From: Lasiosphaeria ovina
Taxonomy: Eukaryota; Ascomycota; Sordariomycetes; Sordariales; Lasiosphaeriaceae
DNA length: 64,000 bases
Assembly: GCA_033439765.1 (NCBI GenBank)
Contig: JAULSN010000008.1
Coordinates: 2,666,001-2,730,000 of the forward strand
Direction of reading: 5' to 3'
Below, piece after piece: positions 21,101-32,212 of this stretch (position 1 is its first letter; each line of letters begins with the position of its first letter). The notes beneath the pieces are model-generated. The model did no database searches. It was not told the origin of the DNA and saw only the letters and a list, made by a program, of their open reading frames with translations. Both the position numbers and the translations under genes were made by a program.

Positions 21101-23106
21101 GTGTGTTCTTAGATAGGCATTCCTACCTAGTTACAACAGCGCTGAATGGACTAGACGGGTTCCTTGCAGTATAATGAATTTATGATGGTATCCAATATCT
21201 CCTTAATGACGACCATGCTTCGAGGCCAACGCTGAGCCCCTGAAGATGAGGCAAATTCCAGACGCTACCACCCTTGTCGGCTTCTGAGTAATTACCTTGT
21301 GTTTGGAATATCATAGCAGTTCGGCAGCCATTGATGGGCGTCGGATGAGGATCCTGAGTTTATATATATAATTATGTCGCTATCAAGTATCAACAATGGT
21401 AAAGTGAGGACGAGATACCAGGGTGAAGTTTACAAAGAGATTAGCTCATTTTCTAATTTAAATCGATTTAGTTACATGGGGTGACTTCTACAGTTAGACC
21501 TATCACCGCGCACATATTAAAACGAATATATCACGCATCTGCCGCGGCATAGCAAAAAGTCAAACAATTGAACGGCCTGACAGATTCATAACTGCAGACT
21601 CACGCACTTTACCACCACCACAAGATCAAAGTTTTCGCCCAGGACATATAAAGCGCACCAAATGTCTCGCCGCACAGGGTCGCTCTTTCGCAGAACCATT
21701 CCTCACGAACAAGCGCGTCTCCGCACCTCATAAACGACGCGCCAATCAAGCCTCCTGTGAGAAAGCAACCCTCTGGCTCTGCTAGCCATTTGGGATCAAG
21801 AGCCATTGTAATTATTGCTAACCCCTGCTCCCAAATCAGCACAATGGGCCAGGCACTTGTGCCCGGCTGTGCCCCATAACTAGGCCACTGGTACCAAAGG
21901 AAAGGTCGAATGGTCGATCTAGCTATTAGTTACCACTTAATTATCACAAGCTCCTAGAACGATTGGAGTGAACATCCCAATCAAAGACTCTAGAAGTCTT
22001 TATGAAACCAAAAGGTTCAGTTTCTCCAACATATATAAATGCTTTCTACGGAATACTTGCGGATAAAACCCTTACATACATAGCACATTGTTTGCCGGCT
22101 TCATGCGTCACCTATGGCAACCTGCAAGCATGTCACAAAAAGGGGCGGTTACGGCCAGTCTTGGCAATGAAACCCCGCAGAGAAAAATTGCTGCCTTCTC
22201 TAAGCTTGAGCGTGGCCAGGGACAAATACCCCTTACGCCTTCCAGTTAACCTGGCAAAAAAAGTCAAAACATCAAGTCATATCTAATGATCCCCGCCTGT
22301 TTCCCTTGTCACGACGCTTACAATACTGCACAGGTCGTGCCGCCCGCCATGCTTCCCGCGATGGTTTCCCGCCGGCAACGAGAATCTTGATCAACCCACG
22401 AGAGGGGAGGACCCTCCTCTCTAAAACGCCAGCACGCCCAAAAACCGAAGTTGAGAAATATTTCGAATGCCCCACAAAATACCTTTGGACGTTATGTCGA
22501 GTGCTGGCCGCTCGACTGCTGTCCCATACGAAATCCATACCGGTCCAAAACTCTTCTAAGTTATCGCATCATCTCCGATAGCCCAGCGGCGGAAACAACC
22601 ATCGGACTAACCGCCGAGGCAATTTCGTCTGTTATAAAGCAAGCATGCCAAATCATTAAAACAGGCGGAGTGGGCAGCAAAAGCAATAGGGTAAAATTAT
22701 GGAACCCAAAAGCCGATGGCCTGAAGGAGCAAAACTTCTGTTTCTCCAAAATAGAGATAGAACTTCTGCACTCTGGGGACCTCCATGTCTCAGCGCATAA
22801 GGAGACACAAGCCACCTGACATTGGGCCTCCGCTCGTTTCCGATGTTAGCGCATCCTTTGCGAGGTGACCCGGTATGTCTAGGTGGGATCGATAGGACCT
22901 CGGTGCGATGAAATCTTCTGCTCAGCAAGGACCAGAGTATCTGAACTATCTGGTGGCAAGCCTAAAGCTTTGGTAAACATGAGGAGCGCAAGAGTACGCG
23001 ACGGCATTGATATGCGAAGGCATGCCCCAAACAATTGTCAAACGAGGGCAATACGAACAAGCGGTTAAATGTCTGTTTTCCCTTGGCCGCTCGCCCTTTC
23101 CACGCC
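18132..23106. other. Gene-poor 5-kb region
   Basis: No conserved protein-coding sequence or RNA gene was recognised. The first 1 kb is presumably the promoter of the P-type ATPase. It holds a short TCTCA repeat near 20523, a duplicated GCCATGGCGCTACC at about 19987-20012, AT-rich sequence from about 20,900 to 22,100, and one copy of a dispersed repeat (21484-21677). All frames are short and without family resemblance. Confidence 0.5.
21484..21677. repeat. Dispersed repeat, copy A (AT-rich)
   Basis: Matches 57660-57866 in the same orientation. Shared blocks include ACTTCYACAGTTAGA at the start, GCAAAAAGTC followed by CAATTGAACGGC, GACAGA, TTACCACCACC, AGATCAAAGTTTT, GCCCAGG and ATGTCTSGCYGCACAG at the end. 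The two copies differ by several small indels and by both transitions and transversions. Copy A is richer in A and T. The type of element is unknown. Confidence 0.75.
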
Positions 23107-25853
23107 TCATGGGCTTCCGGAAAGAGGGCTTGGGGTCCCATTGAGACGATCCACATAGTCATCTTCGTCGCCCAGCGTTGTCGAAATATCTGCCATCGTC
23201 GCAGTTGGCCGTCCATGGATAGGAGCAAAGCTGGCGCCGATGCCTAAATTGTGCCCAGCACTGGAAGCGTGCCGACTCCCAGCCGGATGCGCCCGAGAAC
23301 TTGGGCTACTCAGACCCGCCGTAGCCGCGGTACTGGCGATGGGAGTCCCGATACCAGCCAGACTGGTGCCAATGTCGCTACCTCGAGTGTCCCCATTCAT
23401 GCTATCTTGCCCCGGAGAGAGAGCCTGGGAAAAGGCATGGGTAAAGGCCATTGGTTCATCCTGGAATCGAACCGGCTGCGGCACATAAGGTGGATGGTCG
23501 CCGACATAACCAAATGGGTTGCTGATTGAAGGTTGAATCTGAGATGGCAAGGTAGGTATTGGCGGCGGTATCGGAATGGCTCTTGGGGCGCCTGGTGGGA
23601 TACCAAGGCCAGCGGTGTGGGGGTTAAGCAAAGGTTGTGTGTCTATTACCATCTCGCTTCCATCCTCAAGGCCATCATCGTCATCCACACCATCGACTTC
23701 TCCGTCATCAAACCCATTGTCCACGTTATGAAGATGGGGAGGAACGGGAGGCGGATTGACTACGCCGGCGAAGTTTTGATGGTTTCGGGGATGGCCGCCC
23801 GGCTCGCCAGGCAGTGGAGCACGAAGTTCTGCGAATGATCGCTCCTGGTTCAGGTATTTGCGAAGGTTGACAACACCTAGACCCGAAAAGACACAGAAAA
23901 CCTGTCGCTGGTGGTCCGTAAACTCTGAAGAAGCATTAGTAAGAGACCTGTGCTGGTGTACTGGAGTCACCGTCTAGCTCACCAGGTGGGGCATCGCGGC
24001 AAAATGCTTCAAGATCGTCCCTCAAGAATGCCTGGACTCCTGTCAAGCTGAGATGGGTAAGACGAGGGCAGGAGTTGAGAAGCCGCAGGATGCTCTGTAT
24101 AGTTCTGTTAGCTTACTTACGACCAAATGATAGGAACTTGTTCTTACCCTGAGAGTCAGGTTCGTGCAGTAGCTAAGGTGAACTCGCTCAAGACTACTAT
24201 GGCTGCTGCTGTAGTGCTCTCCAGGAATAATATTGCCGTCGGCATCTCTGCGAGGTCGGGCGCGTTGGTTCGCCTTGGCAAGAGCATACACGCTATCGTC
24301 GGTGATACTGGCGCACTTCACCAGCCCAATCCTCTTCAACTTCGGCAGAGTCGCAAGTCGGGTGACAGATTCATCGGTCAAATGGAGGCAGCAACCTAGG
24401 TCAATATACCGAATTCTGTTGCACGATTGAACAAGGCGCTTCACTGCATCGTCTGTAATGTTCCCACAATGTCCGAGGTGGACGTAATGGAGGTTCTTGC
24501 CCAGCTTAGCGATCGCGTAGACAGCGGCGTCTGTAATGTTGCGGCACTTGGCCAATACGAGGTTGCGCAACCGTGGGGCGACATCGATGATCTTCTCAAC
24601 CGCCCGATCTGTCAACCTCGCGCAGGAAGTGAGATCAAGAATGCGGAGATGTTCATAAGTCTTGTTCATCGGAAGCATGAGGAAAGCCGAATCGTCAATC
24701 AGTTCGCAGTTCGCGAGACGAAGCTCGCGGAGGGACTGTCCCTTGGACATGAGTGCTGTAATTGGTTCATTTCCCACGAGCCGGCATTGGTGAAGATCAA
24801 TCTCGAGAAGGTTGGGGCAATGCTCGGCAAAGGCCATGACGGAGTTATCGTAAAGTTGACTACAGTCGTTCAACTTGAGCTGTTTCGCAAGGCATGTCAG
24901 TATGCATCGTCAAAGTGGCCAGACCAGGTTTTAAAGCCGGAAACCGGGCAATAGTGCAGGCCGAGCAGGAACACCGCAGAATGGTAAAATGGCAGGGGAA
25001 AGCAGAAGGAGAAAATGATGCGACATACCCTCTTGATGAACCTGCAACTCCTGGCAAGCCTAATCATGCTCTCGTTGGAGACTCTGTTGCAGCCCGAGAC
25101 GTTCAGACCCTGTAGCCTCCTGCAATTTTCGGCGATCGCATTGATAGAAGCTTCTGTGATTTGCTCGTCAAGCGAGATGTCAAGGGCGAGAAGGTGGGTG
25201 TTGTTCTGCACAAGGGCTATTAGACCAGAATCGGTGAGGCCTCTGCACCCAGTCAAAGTCAGGCGCTCGACGCGAGTGCAAACGGCAAGAGGCATGACGC
25301 TCCCGTCGTTGACATTCTCGGCCAGAGATGCCAGGTTGAGCCGCTTGATGAAGTCGCGATAGGAGAAGTAGGGGCTCTCCACGCCAAGGGTCTGGCAGAT
25401 GGAGGCGTGCTTGTCCCATGTTGTGCAGGCTGGGCGGTGCCATAGGATATCCACCGCATTTCGAGCCCACCGCTTGCAGGTCAGCATCACATGTAGGATA
25501 TCCGAAGAGGCGTTGAGCTTGGAGAACACGGCGATCAGGATTTCGTTAGGCAGGCGGTTGACTGGAGGCAGGCACTCGTCGTCGCTGACTTGCATATCTT
25601 GGAGGTTGGGTACGCCAAGCGAGGACTGCGAGTCGTTGGCGCCGAGAAAGAAGTCGGACTCTTCATTGTCTGGAGGGGCAGGAGAGCTCGTCGAGGATGT
25701 CGATCGCGAATCCTCCTGAACCTGGACGGCCGTGTCGACGTCGACGTCGGCGTCGGCGTCGGCATCGGCATCAGCGCTGACGCTGGCATCGTTCCGAACG
25801 GCAGGTGCGCCCCGGTCATCGGCGATAATGTCCAAAGAAGCGCGTTGCCTCAT
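23107..25853 (-). CDS. GRR1: F-box/LRR protein, SCF substrate receptor (Grr1/GrrA type)
   Basis: Four exons, 25853..25029, 24879..24148, 24094..23983 and 23924..23107, give 828 residues. The F-box is at about 98-143 (LPNEILIAVFSKL... CKRWARNAV). It is followed by some twelve cysteine-rich leucine-rich repeats of the AMN1/Grr1 type (for example LTLTGCRGLTDSGL, LDLTSCARLTDRAV). The C-terminal tail is Pro- and Ser-rich and probably disordered. Grr1 recruits phosphorylated substrates to the Skp1-cullin-F-box ubiquitin ligase. In yeast it controls nutrient sensing and G1 cyclins, and in Aspergillus GrrA is needed for ascospore formation. An Asp-Ala repeat (26-40) near the N-terminus comes from a GTCGGC-type microsatellite. 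All splice junctions are canonical and in frame. Confidence 0.93.
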
Positions 25854-28249
25854 TGTTGCCGCAGAGTCTCCGTCTCCCGCGGCAAAGATGCGATGGGTGC
25901 AGGGGGACAGGTTGGACGGAGGAAGGGTGTTGATGAGGGGAGGAGGCTGTTGGAGTGGAGTGGGTGTTGGCGCCGAAATCCGTCAATTGTCATTAGCAGG
26001 GGTCAGCGGGCGGGCAGGCTGAGAGTGGTCCGAGCCCAAAATAGCCTTAAGGTGGAAGGAGGGCGGCGGGCGAGCGAGGGCTGGGACAGGGAAGGGGGGC
26101 AGGAATGGATGCTAAGCAAACGAAGCCAAGAGCCTGGCCGCTGGACGCACGCCAACCGCCAAAAATAAGATGATAGCCGCACGTCTAAGATGAGCAGTCG
26201 GCGGATGGAAAATAGTATGCGGAAAAGGCGACGGCTGTCGTAGCAGCTTGTGTTGTAGTTTTGCGGAAGGTTCTTAGGTTAGGATTCTTGCGACAGCTTG
26301 GCCAGGCATGGGGGGATTTAGGAAGATGCAGTGGCCGAAACCTGGCTGGGGACAGGGCGAGACAGGGCTACTGCGGCGGGGCACGCAACGCAACAGAGCC
26401 CACTGTTGAGTGCTGACTGAGGTGGTCGCACCCGTGTGTCACTTTGCTCGACCTTCCGCCAGAGGCACCGTCAAATTTACTGATAGTGTGATATTGAAAG
26501 CCAGGTTGATTCTGACTGAGATTGGGTTCATCAAATCAGATCTGTGATAAATCCCTAACAGAATTATTCAGATGCATTGTCTTTTCAACGGCCAGGAGCA
26601 TCCAACAACCCCGCCAAACAATTGCAGCAGGTGCCTTCCGAAGAGTATGTACTGTACTAAAACTCGAGCTTGTCACGGGCAGCACGGGTCCCAACGGCTC
26701 CCGCATCTGCCGCCACCCTTGGTGCTTAATATTTTGTATTTGCAAAACTCTCTCCAGCCTCCCTTGCACAGGTTGACCTGTTGGCTGGGTGCTCGGGCCA
26801 GCAGAAGAGGAGCGGACCGGGATCGTCTTTATGGGGTTTGCTCTCAGGCCGACAATTAAGCTTGATCTGACGGCCAGCTTTGTGCAGACCTATGTAGGAT
26901 GAGGCTGCCTGCACCACGAGGGCGAGCGATCTTTAAGGACCAGCCTCGTGGCCATGATGATTTTAAGCATTGGATCACAGGTGACATCAACGCACAGTCC
27001 AAGATATCGCCCAAGATATCGCTTTCCGTGTCGCTGGCCGCATTTCTTGTGCGTGCGTACTGCGTAGTCTCCATTCTTGCCTAGGTATGTGCCATGACAT
27101 GAACACTGTCATCCCGATGATCCCGGGGCCATGGTTGCTATTGAAACGGATTGACTTGCTGCATTACAAGCCCGCGCTTTGAGCTTCTAGTCTCGAGAAT
27201 GACATGGTTCAGCTAGCGGGCACGAAATACGGACGTATGTCATCGACGTTCGCTAGTATAAAGGACCTTAAGGTACTCCGTAGTCTACGAGAGACGAGAA
27301 GTCATGCTTCTGCGGCTTTGACTCGTGCCTCTGTCCGTCGATGGCGGATCCATTTGCATTCACGCTGTGACGGCTTGCGGGTATTGCGCTTGTCACACTG
27401 CGGGCACCGTCTGAATCACGGCACAGACGGTGGCGACGTGAGAATTTACACTACCTATGGTCCGGCTGACTCTTGTGTCTTCACAGCAGGCACACATGTA
27501 CGGAGTAGACGTCTCTTCCAATTCGACGAGCCCAAACTCCAAGAGTACAGCACCCGCAGGACAGCTCGTATGCAAGGCTATTCGTTCATGACGTGTGCGC
27601 TTCGGCGCTTAAGCGAATGTCTCTGCAGCCAGTGAGCATCGGAGTCTTGGTATGAGCCCTGTGCCCCTCATCTGACCCTTTTTGGGAACATGGGACGCCA
27701 CACCACCGGGTTCCTCACGATGGAACGTGACCTCGTTGCTCTGACAGAGGCTTGATAATCAACAGGACAACAATACAGATTAGTAGTGTCTGTTTCGATT
27801 ACTGCCTCACATTGTCAGAGGAGAACCGCTATGGGCAGGAAGCATGGAATAATGATTTTGAGTCTTATTAGTAACTAAACGAATCCTCCCGAGACTTGGG
27901 ATTCTTATTACGTAAGCAGTGACACCAGCCGCCCAGCAGCGGGGTATCCAGATCGCAATTGAAATCGCATTTCAGGACTGCGGGTCGGTAGATTGTCGGC
28001 AATCCCTGGCAATGGAAAGCTGATGACGGATTTAGCACCCCGGCACAGTGCCAGTGGCATGATGCTAAAGTCAACAATCGGCAAGAACAAGTCACCCGAA
28101 ACCAGGCCGAATTGGCTTTCTCAGAAGCGGGGAATCATTTGAGACTGCTGCATACCACAAGGTCGACATCTCGTCTTAGGTCATGAGCAGCGGCGATAAT
28201 TAATCAAATAAATACCAATTATTCCGGTCGCTAGACAACGAACGCCGCC
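25854..28249. other. Divergent spacer between GRR1 and the chalcone-isomerase-like gene
   Basis: About 2.4 kb that should hold both promoters and 5' leaders. Several open frames (for example 27204-27635) have no conserved features. TGCCTAGGTATG near 27078 is one of several TACCTAGGTA-like motifs in the window. Nothing else supported. Confidence 0.5.
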
Positions 28250-29407
28250 ATGCTTCGACAACCAGCTCTCCGGAAGCTTCGCTTACCGAAAGCGTGCGAA
28301 ACAATTCGAGCTCCTGTCCAGCGCCGAACGTTCCTCTCGCGTCGTCCCAACCAGTCCTCCGGCCGGGCCGTCGAGAACCTTGACCTGCGGCGGTTGTCCC
28401 AAAGCGCGCATGATGATCATCGCAACCGTCGCCTTTTCTTGTGGTCAGGGACAATAGCAGGCATCGCTTCCTTTTGCTACACAGCCTACAAGATCAAGGA
28501 AGAGCTGAACAAGCCCGCCAACCTCGACTCCGGCCTGCCGCCCACAGATCCGCTCGTAAGGCCGGACGCGGCTGATCGCAAGGTAGTGTTGCACGACGAG
28601 GAAGGCCGCGAGATCGTGCCTACGGGCAACAGTACTGTTCCGTCGTTTCCGCGCACGATCCATTTGCCCTCTTATGCATCTCCCACCACAACAGCCGGCT
28701 TGTCTGCTTCGACGGTCGACACCGAGTATACCCTTGTCGGACTCGGCCTCCGCACCGTCACATTCATTGGAATCCAAGTCTATGTTGTTGGCTACTATGT
28801 CGCCACGCCCGACATCGCTGCTCTGCAGAGCGCGCTGACAAAGAAGGTCAACCCTATCGCTACGACGCTGGTGCCCGGCGAGCGCGACGAGCTGCGCACC
28901 GCCCTCCTCGACCCAGCTGGGAGCGAGCAGGCCTGGGGCGAGTTGTTAGCCAAGGGAATACCGGCGCGGTCTGCGTTCCGAGTTGTGCCAGTCCGGGATA
29001 CGGACTTTCACCACCTAAGGGACGGCTTCGTGCGTGCCATCCAAGCCAGAACCCAGTCACTCCCTAGGCAGGCGGCGCAGGACGAGGAATTCGGGGAGGC
29101 GATGCGGCAATTCCGCGCCGTCTTCAACCGCGGCAGTGTTCCTAAGCGCAAAGAACTCATTCTCCTCCGCGACGAGAACGGGAAGCTTAGCATCGCGTAC
29201 GACGACGGCGGGAGCAAGAAGGAGGGACGCCCGGCTGGCAGCCGCCTGATTGGCGTCATTGATGACGAGCGGGTATCGCGCGCGCTATGGCTCAACTACC
29301 TCGCAGGCAGCAAAGTCGCGAGCGAACCCGCGCGCCGGAGCATAGTGGAAGGCCTCATGGAGTTTGTGGAGAGGCCCGTCGGGACGGTTGCCTCGCAAGT
29401 TGTGTAG
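28250..29407 (+). CDS. AIM18: Mitochondrial chalcone-isomerase-like protein (AIM18/AIM46 family)
   Basis: Single exon, 385 residues. The N-terminus is basic and rich in Arg, Ser and Leu without acidic residues for the first 15 positions, as in a mitochondrial presequence. A membrane segment follows at about 62-81 (FLWSGTIAGIASFCYTAY). The chalcone-isomerase fold spans about 155-375, with ALG-type LVGLGLRTVTFIGIQVYVVG near 163-182 and a C-terminal helix ending VEGLMEFVERPV. Yeast Aim18 and Aim46 are inner-membrane proteins facing the intermembrane space and lack isomerase activity; known yeast work links them to mitochondrial inheritance. The exact role here is inferred from the family. It is convergent with the glutaredoxin gene, 262 bp away. 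Confidence 0.88.
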   Translation: MLRQPALRKLRLPKACETIRAPVQRRTFLSRRPNQSSGRAVENLDLRRLSQSAHDDHRNRRLFLWSGTIAGIASFCYTAYKIKEELNKPANLDSGLPPTDPLVRPDAADRKVVLHDEEGREIVPTGNSTVPSFPRTIHLPSYASPTTTAGLSASTVDTEYTLVGLGLRTVTFIGIQVYVVGYYVATPDIAALQSALTKKVNPIATTLVPGERDELRTALLDPAGSEQAWGELLAKGIPARSAFRVVPVRDTDFHHLRDGFVRAIQARTQSLPRQAAQDEEFGEAMRQFRAVFNRGSVPKRKELILLRDENGKLSIAYDDGGSKKEGRPAGSRLIGVIDDERVSRALWLNYLAGSKVASEPARRSIVEGLMEFVERPVGTVASQVV

Positions 29408-29669
29408 AAAATAGGTAAAAAGTTGTACTGATAAGAGTTGACTATGTAAAGCGCCTTTAACAGTCATAACAGATAGATGTACATAAAGATCACAAAAGAA
29501 AAAAGATAGGAGATCTCCACCCAGTCAGCCTCAAAAGACACGGTTGAAGAGCACAGTGTGTAAAAGTTGAGCAACCAAATGCTTTGCAAGCTAGGTGCAC
29601 TGAATCGTGATTTGCGCGTGGCCAATCGGGTATCCTCGAAGCTTTCTCGCCTCCACGCCAAAAAAATCC

Positions 29670-30211
29670 TTACTCCTCGTCCGAGCCGCTGCTGGCGCCC
29701 TGCTCGAAAGCGCCAGCCGCCCGGAGCAGCTCCCTAATGCTCTTTCCATCCTTGCCGTTGCGCACCACGGTCTCCAGGTCGGAGTTGCCGCCGATGTGTT
29801 GCTGGCCGATGAAGACGTTAGGAACGGTGCGCTGGCCGGTTAGCTTGGCGAGCGCGGCCTGGATCTCGTCGCCATCGCTCTCCTCGTTCAGTTCCAGGAG
29901 GCCGTACTTGGCGTCCAGGCCGTCGAGCACCCGCTTCGTGTTGGCGCAGTACGGGCAATATGACTTGCTAAATACCACTATTGCAGACAAAGGCGCTTTG
30001 CGTTAGCTTTCTGTTCTTCTCCTTCCTTTTTTTGAAGGGGGGAATGGAGGGAAAGGGTGGGGGCTTGGCGACGGTCGTGGTGAAGGGTGGTAGAAAAATG
30101 GGTTTACATACTGACGGCATTGTCGTCAATGAGCTGCTGAGCTTTCTTCTGTGCCGCGTCCATAGTGGTTGGTGTGGTTGATGAGAAGAGTCTGCGAAAG
30201 AAGAATGACAT
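29670..30211 (-). CDS. Dithiol glutaredoxin
   Basis: Two exons, 30211..30112 and 29977..29670, give 135 residues; the intron has donor GTATGT and an ATAG acceptor. The active site CPYC lies in VFSKSYCPYC, the cis-Pro in QRTVPNVFIG, and the glutathione-binding GGNSDLE loop follows, all as in class I glutaredoxins. The enzyme reduces disulfides and glutathionylated proteins using glutathione. Two starts are possible. ATG 30211 adds MSFFFRRLFSSTTPTT, which looks like a short mitochondrial presequence. ATG 30163 (MDAAQKK) would give a 119-residue cytosolic form. Both use the same frame, so one gene could supply two compartments, as with yeast Grx2. The C-terminal tail is acidic and Ser/Gly-rich. 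Confidence 0.9.
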
Positions 30212-32212
30212 GGGGAATGCGGTGACGTTTTGATACAGAGGAGGGGGTTGGAGGGGAAGGCGCCTTTTAAAGTTTGAAGCCGCACGGCAGACAGGTCGAG
30301 TGGTGTGGATGAAATGGAAGAGCCAGGATTGCGACATCAAGAGATTTGTCAACAAAAAGCCTCCTCTCCGGGGCCGGGCGGGTCCAGCCTGCCGCGGAAA
30401 CGCAAAGACAGACACGGGCTACGCCCCGATGATTACTATATGAGTGCAGCAAGCAGTGCAATAATGCAAATACGTGGGATGATAATAGGCCTGGCGATTA
30501 CTCAGAAGACTGCTCAAACTTGCTGAAGCAACCGGGATTTCCAATCCAAACTCGGTTTCTCGGTGTCTCGATATCTCGGCAGTCGACGAAAGCGTTAGAT
30601 ACCTTATGCCGCTTTGAGTTTGCGCGTATTAAAGATTGGAAATTCCAAACTTCGGGCTTTTGCAGCTCTAAATAGCGTCTTTGGCAATGACGCAAAGATC
30701 CTGACTGTGCTTTACAAATCCTTGCCAAGTGCGCCGAGGTAAAAGTTTATTTCCGTTTCTTATCCGCATCGCGACCAACAGATATCACGATGCCGAGGAC
30801 GCGACTCTCAGTGAAGTCATTGCATTGCTCTAAATTGAAGAAACCCACCTCGGCCGATAGAAAGCGGATTACGGAAACATGTTGCTAAAAGTCCAAACGG
30901 ACCTACCTTTGGTCATCCCGATTTACAAATGGTTTACTACCTACGGGGATTTTACGGTAATTCCCGGTAGTTCTCTTCTCACGCGATTTGTGTTATCAAC
31001 AACCTACTGGCTCCTTGTTTCGGGCCGAAACAGAACTTGGAACCCGGAGTAAGAACTCTCGGCATACAGTCTCAGGAAAACCCACAGGATCGCGGGTTGC
31101 AACAGGAAATAGTTGAATGTACGGATACCCACTATCGATCTCTGAATGGTGGAGGCATTGAGGACCGATCTCAACCCAATTCGGAACTTGTGCAGCTGTG
31201 TTGTCCGCCATCAAACCCAGTATGAGGTTATTCCACCTCTCTGTTTGTAGGTAAATACTCCGTCCTGTCCCTCAATAGCTTCGCAACTTGAAGCCCGCTG
31301 TGGCTATCCGTTTGCCTCCCGTGGGGTTTTGGACCACCTTCAATCAAGCCAACAAAAAGATCGCCGCCATATGAACCCGTGGTACAGCCTCAGCCAGTCG
31401 GTGAACTGAGTGGCCGAACCGCTAAACAAAATACGGCGATCTACGTTGGGCGTGGTGGTTGAGCCCGTTCAAATATGGTATGGATTGATCAAGGCGACAC
31501 ACAATCCAACGTCAAAGACACAAACCCAAGTGCTGGCGAGGCTGTCGATGGTACCGAATTATCGCCTTATCTGATCCACGGGGTTTGGGTAGTTCAGGTC
31601 CTGCGGCTAGTTGCATCGATGGCAAAAATAAAACTTGAATGCCGCCAAACGATGTCGGGCTGCAGATATGCCCAAAAAGATCCAGAGGTGGGGTAAGCGC
31701 AAGCATGTGAGCCAGTCAGCGCTGCGCGCAGTTATCGGGCTAGGCCTTATGGAGTTCTCCTCCAGCGAACGTCCCAAGGTTCTTCAGGGTTTTCGTGGTG
31801 TCATTTCGGAACCCTTGCAGGCAGATTGCTGGAGAGCGCCACCCCAAAGCTACCATCCACACGGAATTGGGGACAGATATGGACACCTCAGCAGCCTGAA
31901 GGACCCTTGAATTCCCCAAGGCGGTGATCGTCGTCAAATCGCCATTTTTTTTTATCAGCTGTGTCATATGGATGCGAAGAACAACTCGCCTGCGGCATCC
32001 ACTGAGCGACGATACCCGCCTCGGTCAAACCATTGGCTTAGCAAACGTGTTCCCCGCCGACCAGCAGCAAGCCTGAATCTGCCACCGCCTTTGCATCGCT
32101 CCAGCAATCGCAGTTAATGATATAACCCCGACCCCGAAGCCTTGCTCGTCCTCTTTCTTTCCCTCTCGACAGGTCGACGACATTTTGTCGTAGGACCGCC
32201 CCAAACGTCAAG
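30212..32212. other. Divergent spacer between glutaredoxin and BAG genes
   Basis: About 2.0 kb without recognised genes. The part next to 32212 may contain an unrecognised first exon of the BAG gene, because that gene lacks an in-frame ATG for its N-terminal part. Otherwise nothing is seen. Confidence 0.5.

Noticed and set aside
22272..22538. 88-codon minus-strand frame in the gene-poor region
   Set aside because: No family could be named and no neighbouring exon supports it.
27204..27635. 143-codon frame in the GRR1/chalcone-isomerase spacer
   Set aside because: No conserved residues, and in a region expected to be promoter.
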